A DNA stretch of 64,000 nucleotides from Clostridium amylolyticum (GCF_900142075.1 NZ_FQZO01000001.1:124001-188000), one strand, 5' to 3'. Shown: positions 42,334 through 51,370, counted from the first letter of the stretch. Translations and numbers: made by a program. The notes: a model not told the origin generated them from the sequence alone.

Positions 42334-42828
42334 ATGAAAAAAGTAATTTTAACTTTATTATGTATTGGATTTTTAATATTAGACAATACTTTACTTCCTT
42401 TTTTTGCTATCAATACCTTTTATCCCAGTATTTTAATGGTTTTTGTACTGTGTTATGCTATAGTTAGTGATAAATGGGATGCTTTAGGTATAGGGGTGTT
42501 TTCTGGTTTATTACAGGATATATACTTTTTCCATGGATTTGGAGTGAATGCCTTAGTTAACATGATAGTTTGTCTTATTGCTTCTTATGTAGGTGAGAGT
42601 ATATTTAAAGAAAAGAAACTTATTCCTGTTATTACGACGTTTTTTTTAACTATACTCAAATACATATTAGTATTTGGATTACTATACATAACTAAGACCA
42701 AGACGCATATTGAAGGTGTTATTTATGTAGGACCCTTATCCATGCTCCTTGCATTTTTTATGTATAAGTGGGTATATAGGCTATCCCAAAAAAGTTATAT
42801 GAAAAAAGATTGGAAATTTAATGAATAG
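42334..42828 (+). CDS. mreD: Rod-shape determining protein MreD
   Basis: 164 residues with about five membrane segments (LTLLCIGFLILDNTLLPFF, YPSILMVFVLCYAIVS, ALVNMIVCLIASYVG and others), the standard MreD topology. The motif GLLQDIYFFHGFGVNALV is typical. It is part of the mreBCD elongation complex. It ends exactly where the PBP2 frame begins. Confidence 0.92.
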   Translation: MKKVILTLLCIGFLILDNTLLPFFAINTFYPSILMVFVLCYAIVSDKWDALGIGVFSGLLQDIYFFHGFGVNALVNMIVCLIASYVGESIFKEKKLIPVITTFFLTILKYILVFGLLYITKTKTHIEGVIYVGPLSMLLAFFMYKWVYRLSQKSYMKKDWKFNE

Positions 42829-45657
42829 GTGATGGCGTTGAAGAAGAATAAAATGAGCAGGTATACCGCTCTTGTTATTATAATGTTGGTAATATATATT
42901 GCCATATTGTCAAAGCTTGCTGTTTTGCAAGTTTTTAAGCATGATGATTACAAGGATAGGGCTAACAATAGATCTGTAAGACAAATTCCAGAGCAAGCTC
43001 CTAGAGGAAAAATATTAGATTCTACTGGAGCTATTCTCGCTGATTCTAGACAAAGTTATACCGTTGAATATATTGAAACCACAGATAGTGAAAAAGAATT
43101 TTTTGACACCATGACAAAAGTTTTTAAGCTGCTAGATAGTCTTGGAGAAAGTCAAAAGGATGATTTTAAACTTAAGATAGATAATGATAAAAAGTTCTAT
43201 ATTGAGTATACGTCCTCAGACCCTTCTGCAATTAAAAAGCAGGATCTGAGATTTAAAAAAGATAGAGGATTAGATTTCTATTTAAAAGATGAGTTAGATT
43301 ATTTTAAAAAGAAGAAAACTGATTTAAATGAAGAAGATCAATTAAAGCTAGAAGATGAAATGCTTAAAGTTTCACCAGAAGGAATGTTCTATAGATTGGT
43401 GAAGCAATATGATCTTTATAAACTTATACATCCAAACCCCACTGAAGAAGAAAAAAAGGTTTATAGTAAAAAGGATCCTAAAGAAATAACCCAAGAGTTA
43501 TTACAGAAGTATTCTATAGAAGAGCTAAGAAGATATATGGTGGTTAAGGATGCAATTAAAATGCAAAGTTATTCAGGATTTAAGCCTGTGACCATAGCAG
43601 CTAATATAAAAGATGATAGTGCTTTTATATTCATGCAAAAGCTTAATGATCTACCAGGTATTGATGTTAGGCTTCAACCTATAAGATTTTATCCTTATGG
43701 AAACTTGGCTTCTTCAGTAATCGGATATTTATCTTCCATTAATGGAGATCAGAAAGATAGATATGAAGAAAGAGGTTATGACATAACCACAGATACCATA
43801 GGAATAAGTGGTATAGAAGCAGCTTATGAAGATAGGTTAAAAGGCTCTAAGGGAGGTACTACCGTTAAGGTTAACAAGGTGGGGAGAAAAACTGAAGAAT
43901 TATTTAGGTTAGACCCTTATCCTGGAGATAATATTCAGCTTACCTTAGATAAAAATCTTCAATATACTGCTCAGAGAGCTTTGAAAGAAACTTTAGAAAA
44001 TTTACAAAAACAAAAGTTTATTGATGGAGGCAAGACTGCTGTAGGAAATGCTAATAGAGGTGCTGTGGTTGCTACGGATGTAAACACCGGAAAGGTACTA
44101 GCTTTAGCCAGCTTCCCAGACTTTGATCCTAATATATTCACCATACCCGGAAAATTAACACCAGAACTTAGCAAACAGTATTTTAATCCTGATTTTGATG
44201 CTTTTGCTAAAGATTATATAAACAAAACTAGCTCTTCACAAACTGTAGAACAATTATTCCCTAAGGATTCTAATGGTGCTAGAAGAGATTCTTTTGATGT
44301 ATATCCAAAGCCGTTCTTTAATTATGCAACCCAAGGAACGGTACCTACTGGTTCAACTTTTAAAACTGTTACAGCTACAGCAGGACTAGAAGAAGGATTA
44401 ATTACACCAGGAGAAAAAGTTCTTGATCAAGGGATTTTTAACAAATATCCTGAATTTAAAAATTATCAAGGTAAATGCGATATTTATGAGCGTTCCCATG
44501 GTAGCCACGGTTATGTAGATATGGCAGAAGCTTTTAGGGTTTCCTGTAACTATTATTTTTATGAAGTAGCTTATAGGCTTTATAAAAAAGACGGTTTAGA
44601 TAAGCTAGCACAGTATGCATGGAGATTAGGGTTAGGATCTGATCCTAATAGTAAAGGTAAAGTTGGCAGTGGTATAGAAATCGCTGAAAACACTGATGGA
44701 CAGGTGTATAATTTAAAATCCTATACGGAAACAGTTGCCTTTAGTGCTAAATTTGAATTAGTAGAAGCGTTAGAGGCTGGTTATTATAAGTTTGCTCCTG
44801 AAAGAGGAAAAAAACATACCCCTTTTAATATTGCTTATGATAAAAATGATGATGAAGCTTTAGACAAGGCTAAAAGTGAAGTTAAGGACTATATTATTAA
44901 TAAGATAAAAGCACAAAGAAAAGAAAATAAAAACGATGAATTTAATGAGATAACTAAAGAATTAAAAGTAAAGTTCGAAAATCTTATTGGTAAGTATAAC
45001 AAAGAAGAGCAAAAGAAATATAGCAAAAGTGATGTTGAAAATGCATCCTATAATATGGCAAGATACATCGTTTTTGATAAGTCAGGGGATATAACCTCCC
45101 CTGGTAACTTAACAAATGCTTCCATAGGTCTTGGAATGAATAACTTTACTCCGTTGCAGATGACAAATGCTGTTGCAACCATAATAAATGGTGGAAAAAG
45201 GTACAAAGTGCATCTAGTTGATAAAATCCTTAATCCAGATAATAAGGTAGTTGAAGAAATTAAGCCTGTAGTAGTAGATGATCTTAAACTTAAGCCTTCT
45301 ACAGTAAATGCCATCAAAGAAGGTATGAGAAGAGTTAACCAAAGTGGAGCTTTCAAAGACTTCCCCATATCTTCAGGTGGAAAGACAGGTACTACTCCTT
45401 ATAGACCTGATCAAAGAGAAATTGGAAGATCAGCCTATGGTGTGTATGTTGCCTTTGCACCACTTGAAAAACCGGAAATAGCCGTAACAGTTGTTTTATA
45501 TGATGTAGGTCATGGTAGTAGTTCAGGACCCGTAGCCAAAGCGGTGCTGGAAACATATTTTAGAGATAAAATTAAAGCAGAGTTCCCAGGCTATAAATCT
45601 TCCTCTACTTCCTATAGTTTAGATCCAAAAGTGGAAGAAGTAAACACTGGTAAATAA
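42829..45657 (+). CDS. mrdA: Penicillin-binding protein 2 (elongation transpeptidase)
   Basis: 942 residues, clearly longer than the ~630 of Escherichia coli PBP2. One N-terminal membrane segment (ALVIIMLVIYIAILSKLAVL) is followed by the dimerisation domain (RSVRQIPEQAPRGKILDSTG) and the transpeptidase domain with the active-site Ser in VPTGSTFKT (Ser ~509), the SxN motif SCN (RVSCNYYFYEVAY) and KTG in SGGKTGTTPYRP. Extra segments lie before the active site and between SCN and KTG (a Lys/Glu-rich stretch near residues 665-740). Start options are GTG 42829, ATG 42832 or TTG 42838; the binding site AGGTG favours the last. It works with RodA. Confidence 0.95.
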   Translation: MMALKKNKMSRYTALVIIMLVIYIAILSKLAVLQVFKHDDYKDRANNRSVRQIPEQAPRGKILDSTGAILADSRQSYTVEYIETTDSEKEFFDTMTKVFKLLDSLGESQKDDFKLKIDNDKKFYIEYTSSDPSAIKKQDLRFKKDRGLDFYLKDELDYFKKKKTDLNEEDQLKLEDEMLKVSPEGMFYRLVKQYDLYKLIHPNPTEEEKKVYSKKDPKEITQELLQKYSIEELRRYMVVKDAIKMQSYSGFKPVTIAANIKDDSAFIFMQKLNDLPGIDVRLQPIRFYPYGNLASSVIGYLSSINGDQKDRYEERGYDITTDTIGISGIEAAYEDRLKGSKGGTTVKVNKVGRKTEELFRLDPYPGDNIQLTLDKNLQYTAQRALKETLENLQKQKFIDGGKTAVGNANRGAVVATDVNTGKVLALASFPDFDPNIFTIPGKLTPELSKQYFNPDFDAFAKDYINKTSSSQTVEQLFPKDSNGARRDSFDVYPKPFFNYATQGTVPTGSTFKTVTATAGLEEGLITPGEKVLDQGIFNKYPEFKNYQGKCDIYERSHGSHGYVDMAEAFRVSCNYYFYEVAYRLYKKDGLDKLAQYAWRLGLGSDPNSKGKVGSGIEIAENTDGQVYNLKSYTETVAFSAKFELVEALEAGYYKFAPERGKKHTPFNIAYDKNDDEALDKAKSEVKDYIINKIKAQRKENKNDEFNEITKELKVKFENLIGKYNKEEQKKYSKSDVENASYNMARYIVFDKSGDITSPGNLTNASIGLGMNNFTPLQMTNAVATIINGGKRYKVHLVDKILNPDNKVVEEIKPVVVDDLKLKPSTVNAIKEGMRRVNQSGAFKDFPISSGGKTGTTPYRPDQREIGRSAYGVYVAFAPLEKPEIAVTVVLYDVGHGSSSGPVAKAVLETYFRDKIKAEFPGYKSSSTSYSLDPKVEEVNTGK

Positions 45658-45658
45658 T

Positions 45659-45692
45659 AAAAGGCTGCAGGAACAGTTTCTGCAGCCTTTTT
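45659..45692 (+). terminator. Terminator of the mre-mrdA operon
   Basis: AAAGGCTGCAG pairs with CTGCAGCCTTT, followed by T residues. Confidence 0.9.
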
Positions 45693-45817
45693 GTATAAAA
45701 TATTTAATTATATATGAGGTTTATTAATTTATTATATAATTAATTGTAAAATAGAGAAGGATTTATTAATAATCTGTTGAAATATAATAAAGTATGGCTT
45801 AGGTTTGGAGGTTTCAC

Positions 45818-46453
45818 ATGATAGACAATAGGATTATAATTAAAGGTAATAAAGAAGGACTTACTGCAGTTATTAATATGTATAAGTTCAAAGATTTTGA
45901 TGATATGCTAGAGGTATTAATTGAAAAGCTCTCTAATGGAAAAAAGTTTTTTAAAGGAGCTACCCTTACAATTAATATTAATTTAAAGCTAATCGATGAA
46001 TTTCATATGAAAAAACTTAAGCATGTACTTTTTGAAGAATATCTTATAAAAGACTGTGTATTTGTGGATAAGGATGATACATCCAACAAAGTATTTAATG
46101 GGGTTCATGAAGGAAGAACAAAGTTTATCACCAGGACCATAAGAGGAGGACAAACTATTAATTATCCCGGTAATATCGTTATCATCGGAGATGTTAATAG
46201 TGGAGCAGAAGTTCATGCTGAAGGAAATGTCGTTGTATTAGGAACTATAAAGGGTCAGGTTCATGCAGGCTCTTCTGGTAATGTAAAGGCTTTTATAGCA
46301 GCTTATAATCTTCAACCAGAGATTCTTCAAATTTCTGATATAATTACTATATCTCCTGATGATGAAGGAAAACCGGAGTATCCTGAAGTGGCCAAAATAA
46401 AGGATGGAGTAATAGTTGTAGAACCGTATTTACCTAATAAATATAATTATTAA
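45818..46453 (+). CDS. minC: Septum site-determining protein MinC
   Basis: 211 residues. The N-terminal domain that inhibits FtsZ (residues ~1-100) is followed by the C-terminal beta-helix that binds MinD (INYPGNIVIIGDVNSGAEVHAEGNVVVLGTIKGQVHAG). It blocks division away from mid-cell. TTGGAGG precedes the ATG. It leads the minCDE operon. Confidence 0.95.
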   Translation: MIDNRIIIKGNKEGLTAVINMYKFKDFDDMLEVLIEKLSNGKKFFKGATLTININLKLIDEFHMKKLKHVLFEEYLIKDCVFVDKDDTSNKVFNGVHEGRTKFITRTIRGGQTINYPGNIVIIGDVNSGAEVHAEGNVVVLGTIKGQVHAGSSGNVKAFIAAYNLQPEILQISDIITISPDDEGKPEYPEVAKIKDGVIVVEPYLPNKYNY

Positions 46454-46472
46454 TTGATTTGGAGGGATTTAA

Positions 46473-47270
46473 ATGGGCGAATCTATAGTAATAACATCAG
46501 GAAAAGGTGGTGTAGGAAAAACTACCACTACAGCCAATATAGGAACAGCACTAGCATCCATGGGTAAAAAAGTGGTGCTTATAGACGGAGATACTGGATT
46601 AAGAAACCTTGATGTATTAATGGGTCTGGAAAATAGAATAGTATATACACTTGTGGATATTGTAGAGAATAGATGCAGAACGAAACAAGCACTGATAAAG
46701 GATAAAAGATTCCCAAATCTATTTCTTTTACCCACAGCTCAAACTAAGGATAAAACAGATATTAGTTCTCAACAGATGTTAAAGTTGGTGGAAGAATTAA
46801 AAGAAGAACATGATTTTGTAATAATAGACTGTCCAGCGGGAATTGAGCAAGGGTTTGAAAATGCTATAGTAGGAGCAGATAAGGCTATAGTGGTGGTTAA
46901 TCCTGAAATTACATCTGTAAGAGATGCTGATAGAGTTATTGGTAAGTTAGATGCTAAAGGACTGGAAGATCATCAAGTGGTTATTAACAGACTAAATTAT
47001 GAAATGACCCAAAAAGGTGACATGCTTGATATCAGCGATATAATTGAAACTTTATCAGTGAAGCTTTTAGGGGTGGTTCCGGATGATAGGAGCATTACAA
47101 TATCTACCAATAAAGGGGAACCCATAGTATTAGATGAAAAGGCAGCCTCAGGACAAGCTTTTAGAAACATTGCAAGTAGATTACTGGGAGAAGAGGTTCC
47201 GTTAATGAACTTAAATACAGAAGAGTCTGGCTTTTTTGGAGCTTTAAAAAAGCTATTCAAAAAAAAGTAA
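46473..47270 (+). CDS. minD: Septum site-determining ATPase MinD
   Basis: 265 residues. Deviant Walker A SGKGGVGKTTTTANIG (residues ~8-23), the D in IDGDTGLRNLDVLMG, and the switch segment VIIDCPAGIEQGFENA mark a MinD/ParA ATPase. The C-terminus ends in an amphipathic basic helix (GFFGALKKLFKKK) that binds the membrane in its ATP form. GGAGGG precedes the ATG. minE follows after 15 bases. Confidence 0.98.
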   Translation: MGESIVITSGKGGVGKTTTTANIGTALASMGKKVVLIDGDTGLRNLDVLMGLENRIVYTLVDIVENRCRTKQALIKDKRFPNLFLLPTAQTKDKTDISSQQMLKLVEELKEEHDFVIIDCPAGIEQGFENAIVGADKAIVVVNPEITSVRDADRVIGKLDAKGLEDHQVVINRLNYEMTQKGDMLDISDIIETLSVKLLGVVPDDRSITISTNKGEPIVLDEKAASGQAFRNIASRLLGEEVPLMNLNTEESGFFGALKKLFKKK

Positions 47271-47285
47271 AGAGGAGGGAGAAAT

Positions 47286-47552
47286 ATGGATTGGTTAAAA
47301 TTTTTCTCAAATAAACCTACTCCTAAGGAAGTGGCAAAAGATAGACTTAAACTTATATTGATACACGATAGAGGTAATTTATCTAATGAAACCCTAGAAC
47401 TTATAAAAAGTGAAATATTAGAGGTTCTTTCAAGATACATAGAAATAGATGTTTCTGATGTGGACATTGCAGTAACCACTTCAGAAAGTCTTGAAGGTAA
47501 TTCTCCTTCCTTAGTAGCTAACATACCTATTAAAAATGTAAGATCTAGATAA
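47286..47552 (+). CDS. minE: Cell division topological specificity factor MinE
   Basis: 88 residues. The N-terminal FFSNKPTPKEVAKDRLKLILIHDRG is the MinD-stimulating, membrane-sensing part, and the rest is the dimerisation domain (EILEVLSRYIEIDVSDVDIAV). With MinC and MinD it forms an oscillating Min system; Bacillus uses DivIVA/MinJ instead, so this organism follows the clostridial MinE route. GAGGAGGGAG precedes the ATG. Confidence 0.95.
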   Translation: MDWLKFFSNKPTPKEVAKDRLKLILIHDRGNLSNETLELIKSEILEVLSRYIEIDVSDVDIAVTTSESLEGNSPSLVANIPIKNVRSR

Positions 47553-47556
47553 TTAA

Positions 47557-47621
47557 GGCGCCAGGCACGTGACACGTGACGAGTGATATCCATCACTCGT
47601 CACGTGTCACGTGCCTGGTGC
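47557..47621. repeat. Long GC-rich perfect palindrome after minE
   Basis: The left arm at 47561-47587 (CCAGGCACGTGACACGTGAC then GAGTGAT) and the right arm at 47592-47618 are exact reverse complements over 27 bases, with a four-base loop. One more G-U and two G-C pairs extend the stem. It is far richer in GC than its surroundings and has no T run, so it is not an ordinary terminator. The arm itself contains the short direct repeat CACGTGAC. Confidence 0.85.
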
Positions 47622-47694
47622 ATATTTACTAATTGATTCATATGGAGTTTAAGTTTATAATAATATATAGCTTTTAATTTTCGGAGGGGTATTA

Positions 47695-48804
47695 ATGCTC
47701 AATAAACTTAAGATAGATTCAAAATTATTAAAAGAAATGGATTGGGGTATATTCATAACCTCCATAATCATATTGCTTTATGGAGCGATAAATATATATA
47801 TAGCCATAGGATCAAAATATATGAAGCTGCAACTAGCTTGGCTTTTATTAGGGATTTTTGTGGTCTATATAATATTGCTAGTGGATTATACTATAATAAA
47901 AAATTATGTGGGACTATTATATTGGGGCTCTGTAGCCATGCTATTGTCCACCAGAGTGCTGGGTACTGTAGTTAATGGTGCTAAAGGATGGATTGCCATA
48001 GGTAGTAGGGCAATTCAGCCAGCGGAATTTGCCAAGCTAGGCATGATGCTTATGTTGGCTAAAAAGATAGATGAAATGGAAGGTAATATCAATAATTTTA
48101 AAAGCATAGTCACTCTAGCTTTTTATTGTGCTGTGCCTATGATACTCATAGTGGTACAGCCCGATATGGGAATGACCATGGTATGTTTTTTTATAGCTTT
48201 AGGAATACTTTTTGTAGCAGGGCTGGATATGAAGGTTATTTTAGGAGGCCTATTAAGCTTAGTTGTTGCTATTATGGCTGTATGGCCACTTATACCTGGT
48301 TATATGAGAAGAAGAATTACCAGCTTTATAAATCCTGAAGGGGGAGATCCGGATGCTGCCTTTCAGCTTTTACAAGCCCAAATAGGAATTGGATCAGGGG
48401 GATTCTTTGGAACAGGCTTAACCCCAGGACAAAAGTTACCTTCTAGTTATGTGGCTCAGTTTGTACCAGAGGCTCATACTGACTTTATTTTTTCAGTTTT
48501 AGCGGAAAATTGGGGATATATTGGTGTAGTTATACTGCTTTTACTTTATGGAATAATTATTTATAGGTTTATTCAAACCGCTAAAGAGTCAAAAGATATT
48601 TTTGGCTCCATAATATGTATTGGAGTAACTTCAACCTTCTTATTCTCTGTATTACAGCACATAGGTATGAACATTGGTATTATGCCTATTACAGGTATTA
48701 CGCTCCCATTGGTTAGCTATGGAGGAAGTTCAGTGTTAACCACTTTTATGTCCATTGGATTGGTTATGAACGTATCTATGAGAAAGAAAAAAATTGTTTT
48801 TTAA
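47695..48804 (+). CDS. rodA: Peptidoglycan glycosyltransferase RodA (SEDS family)
   Basis: 369 residues with ten membrane segments. SEDS-family signatures are present: RVLGTVVNGAKGWIAIGSRAIQPAEFAKL (split here as RVLGTVVNGAKGWIAIGS and IQPAEFAKLG), VQPDMGMTMV and GIMPITGITLPLVSYGGSSVL. RodA polymerises lipid II into glycan and acts with PBP2, encoded in the preceding operon. TCGGAGGGG precedes the ATG. Its position after minCDE and before mgsA supports RodA over FtsW. Confidence 0.93.
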   Translation: MLNKLKIDSKLLKEMDWGIFITSIIILLYGAINIYIAIGSKYMKLQLAWLLLGIFVVYIILLVDYTIIKNYVGLLYWGSVAMLLSTRVLGTVVNGAKGWIAIGSRAIQPAEFAKLGMMLMLAKKIDEMEGNINNFKSIVTLAFYCAVPMILIVVQPDMGMTMVCFFIALGILFVAGLDMKVILGGLLSLVVAIMAVWPLIPGYMRRRITSFINPEGGDPDAAFQLLQAQIGIGSGGFFGTGLTPGQKLPSSYVAQFVPEAHTDFIFSVLAENWGYIGVVILLLLYGIIIYRFIQTAKESKDIFGSIICIGVTSTFLFSVLQHIGMNIGIMPITGITLPLVSYGGSSVLTTFMSIGLVMNVSMRKKKIVF

Positions 48805-48822
48805 ATAAAGGGGATAGGACTT

Positions 48823-49191
48823 ATGAATATTGCTTTAATTGCTCATGATGAAAAGAAAGATGATATGATTGAATTTGTACAAAGGTATAGAAGTGTATTA
48901 GAAAAACACAATTTATTTGCCACAGGCACCACGGGAAAACTTATCACTGAGCATACTGGTCTACCAGTTCATAGATTTTTATCTGGACCCATAGGTGGAG
49001 ATCAACAAATAGGAGCAAAAATTGTAACTGGTGAAATCAGTTATGTAATCTTCTTAAGAGACCCTCTTACAGCTCAACCTCACGAGCCAGATGTATCCGC
49101 TCTTATCAGGGTGTGTGACGTACACCATGTCCCTGTAGCCACAAACCTAGGCACCGCTGAAGTATTAATAAAGGGGATAAAAACAATTTAG
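48823..49191 (+). CDS. mgsA: Methylglyoxal synthase
   Basis: 122 residues, normal length. The catalytic region LRDPLTAQPHEPDVSALIRV with His and Asp residues, the phosphate-binding ATGTTGKLI and the N-terminal LIAHDEKKDDMIEF are conserved. It converts dihydroxyacetone phosphate to methylglyoxal, a bypass of lower glycolysis. It lies 18 bases after rodA. Its stop codon TAG is formed by the first bases of a repeat element. Confidence 0.97.
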   Translation: MNIALIAHDEKKDDMIEFVQRYRSVLEKHNLFATGTTGKLITEHTGLPVHRFLSGPIGGDQQIGAKIVTGEISYVIFLRDPLTAQPHEPDVSALIRVCDVHHVPVATNLGTAEVLIKGIKTI

Positions 49192-49498
49192 AATTGAGAA
49201 TTTAGAATTTAAAATGAAGGATAGTTTTTCTGAAAAAGCATCAGAAAAACTTACAAAGTAATTTAGGTATATAGAAACTCTAGGGGAGTTTCTTTGAAAT
49301 GGTGCAAAACAAAAACTCCTCATGGAGTTTTTTTGTTTTGGAAGTATTTATGAATTGATTGTAGGTAAAGTTACTATATATTTCTTATTTCTAATTAAAG
49401 AAGCTTCCCTCGAAGCTTCTTTAATTTTTTAATAAATTCAAAGAAACTCTTAGAGTTTCATCATTCATTCTAAATTCTCAATTCTAAATTCTCAATTA
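49185..49498. repeat. Modular inverted-repeat element, copy 4 (largest, composite)
   Basis: A left arm from 49185 (AATTTAGAATTGAGAATTTA) to ATGAAGGA and a right arm at 49463-49498 (TTCATTCTAAATTC then TCAATT). Inside, in order: a GTTTTTCTG/CAGAAAAAC hairpin, a GAAACTC/GAGTTTC hairpin, an AACAAAAACTCC/GGAGTTTTTTTGTT terminator near 49307-49338, a GAAGCTTC terminator near 49398-49427, and a second AAACTC/GAGTTT hairpin. The modules are the same as in copies 1 to 3, in part duplicated and inverted. There is no coding sequence in the 390 bases between mgsA and the next gene. Confidence 0.75.
49307..49338 (+). terminator. Terminator inside repeat copy 4
   Basis: CAAAACAAAAACTCC pairs with GGAGTTTTTTTGTTTTG around CTCAT, followed by T residues. 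It probably ends the rodA-mgsA transcript. Confidence 0.8.
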
Positions 49499-49581
49499 TT
49501 AAAATATATATAATATAGAAAGTAAAAACTAAAGTAATTATAAAATCAAAGGAAGTAATAATGGTGTAAAGGGGATATATT

Positions 49582-50358
49582 ATGGGAAACTACAATTCAC
49601 ATTATGAGAATTATTATTCTATGTTATCTGAGAAGAAAAATATCAATAAAAATGCGGGCTATTACAATAATACAAAAACTAAGGAAAAACCTAAAAGCAG
49701 CTTTATAGTAAGAAGGGTGATACAAGAACTCACTGGATGCCTTTGCTTGTTTGTGGTTTTAACCAGCTGCAAATATATAAATACTCCAAAAACTCAGCAA
49801 TTTTATAGATATTCTAAAGAACTAGTGAATAAAAATTACGATTTCAAAAATATTTATAACAGCATTACAAGTAAAAGTATAGAGACTTGGAGAAATGATG
49901 CTGAAAATTATATTGATAAAGTAAAATCTAAACTTACTGGAACTCAAGGCATTAAAGAGAAAACTATGGGCAATTTTGCAAATCCTGTGGAAGGTAAAAT
50001 AGTTAAAAAATATGGGGAAAGTAAAGAAGGTATACCACATAAAATGGAAAAGGGAATAGTGATGGAAGTTAAAGTGCCTAGTGAAGTGAAAAGCAGTTTT
50101 CAGGGTACTGTTAAAAGCGTGGGAGAAGATAAGGAAGTTGGACAATATGTTTTAATTAGTCATGAAGATGGATTAGAAACTAAATATTCCGCTTTAGAAG
50201 AGATAGCAGTATCTGAAAATCAAAAGATAACTAAAGGAGAGGTGATTGGTAAAATAACCTCAGATATACAAGATTCTAAGGGCTATGTGTTTTTTCAACT
50301 GTTATATATGGGGGAAGAAAAAAATCCTGAAGAATACATTCAATTTAAAACTGAATAG
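49582..50358 (+). CDS. spoIVFA: SpoIVFA-like protein with degenerate LytM domain
   Basis: 258 residues. A cytoplasmic N-terminus (~50 residues) precedes one membrane segment (LTGCLCLFVVLTSC), a linker helix region and a C-terminal LytM/M23 fold (GIVMEVKVPSEVKSSFQGTV, then VLISHEDGLETKYSAL). The metal-binding histidines of active M23 peptidases are incomplete (TKYSAL where HxH is expected), so it is probably not an enzyme. Size, topology and its place directly before spoIVFB match SpoIVFA, which anchors and holds back SpoIVFB in the outer forespore membrane. AAAGGGG precedes the ATG. Confidence 0.78.
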   Translation: MGNYNSHYENYYSMLSEKKNINKNAGYYNNTKTKEKPKSSFIVRRVIQELTGCLCLFVVLTSCKYINTPKTQQFYRYSKELVNKNYDFKNIYNSITSKSIETWRNDAENYIDKVKSKLTGTQGIKEKTMGNFANPVEGKIVKKYGESKEGIPHKMEKGIVMEVKVPSEVKSSFQGTVKSVGEDKEVGQYVLISHEDGLETKYSALEEIAVSENQKITKGEVIGKITSDIQDSKGYVFFQLLYMGEEKNPEEYIQFKTE

Positions 50359-50390
50359 TTTTTTACTTAAGCAATATTTGGGAGCAGTGA

Positions 50391-51260
50391 ATGTATAAAA
50401 GACTTTTTAAATATTTGCCACAATTACTTTTAGTAGTAATAATTACTCTACATACAAAATTTGCAGTAGCATTTTTTTGGGTAGTATTTCATGAATTCAT
50501 GCATTTTATTGTATCTTACAAATTAAATATTAAAAAGGAAAAGGCAGGAATACATGCTTTAGGGGCATACCTCTATTTAAAGGATTTGGATTATATAAGT
50601 CCTAACCAAGATATTATTATTTCTTTTGCCGGTCCCTTATCTAACCTATTGCTGGCAATACTTTTTTATTTTTCTTTTAAACATTTTAACAATGAATTTT
50701 TAATGTTATCCTTTGAAAGCAATTTAGCTTTAGCTTTTTTTAATCTATTACCTGCTTTTCCTTTAGATGGTTCACGAATATTAAGAGCCTTTTTAAGCAA
50801 AAAGAAGCTTTACAAAAAAGCATATATGATAACTATAAACTGCAGTTTTATAATAAGCACATTTTTGTTTAGTGGTTTTATTTTTTTGCTTTTTTTTAAT
50901 AGAATAAATATAAGTTTAGGGTTAGCTTCCATACTAACATTTTTTGTGACTGTAAAAGAAAAGGAAAGGATAATGTACATTATCATGGGGGACATAGTGA
51001 AAAAGCGAAATAGATTCATAAAACAAAAATATATTGAAAATAAGAGTATCTCTATACATGTAAGCCTTTCCTTAGTTAATGTATTAGGCATTATGGATAA
51101 AAATAAATATAATGTATTTACCATATTAAATGATGAAATGATGGTTTTAGGGGTATTATATGAAGAGGATATAATATATGGGGCTAAGGAATATGGAAAT
51201 ATTAGTATAGAAGAGCTAATGACAAAAGAGGAATTCGTTCATAAGTTTACTAATCTTTAA
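50391..51260 (+). CDS. spoIVFB: Sporulation intramembrane metalloprotease SpoIVFB (M50)
   Basis: 289 residues. The zinc motif HEFMH is at residues 34-38 and the third ligand lies in NLLPAFPLDGSRI. Several membrane segments surround them. The C-terminal ~90 residues form a CBS-like domain (ISIHVSLSLVNVLGIMDKN ... VLGVLYEEDII), as in Bacillus SpoIVFB. It cleaves pro-sigma-K in the mother cell, and ATP sensed by the CBS part tunes it. Placement between spoIVFA and (after rng) rplU is conserved. Confidence 0.9.
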   Translation: MYKRLFKYLPQLLLVVIITLHTKFAVAFFWVVFHEFMHFIVSYKLNIKKEKAGIHALGAYLYLKDLDYISPNQDIIISFAGPLSNLLLAILFYFSFKHFNNEFLMLSFESNLALAFFNLLPAFPLDGSRILRAFLSKKKLYKKAYMITINCSFIISTFLFSGFIFLLFFNRINISLGLASILTFFVTVKEKERIMYIIMGDIVKKRNRFIKQKYIENKSISIHVSLSLVNVLGIMDKNKYNVFTILNDEMMVLGVLYEEDIIYGAKEYGNISIEELMTKEEFVHKFTNL

Positions 51261-51370
51261 ATTGAAGATGTTATTATTTAAATTAATATGGTAAAATATA
51301 ATGATGTAATTATCATGGGTATAATTGCATCTTTTTTGTATTTAACAAAAGTATTGGAGGAGTTAATTTA

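Noticed and set aside
46997..47596. A 199-codon minus-strand frame across minD and minE
   Set aside because: It is antisense to two certain genes, has no binding site, and its hydrophobic Ser/Leu-rich composition is typical of the complement of AT-rich coding DNA.
47557..47621. The minE-rodA palindrome as an intrinsic terminator
   Set aside because: The stem is strong but no T run follows on either strand, so it does not fit the usual model.
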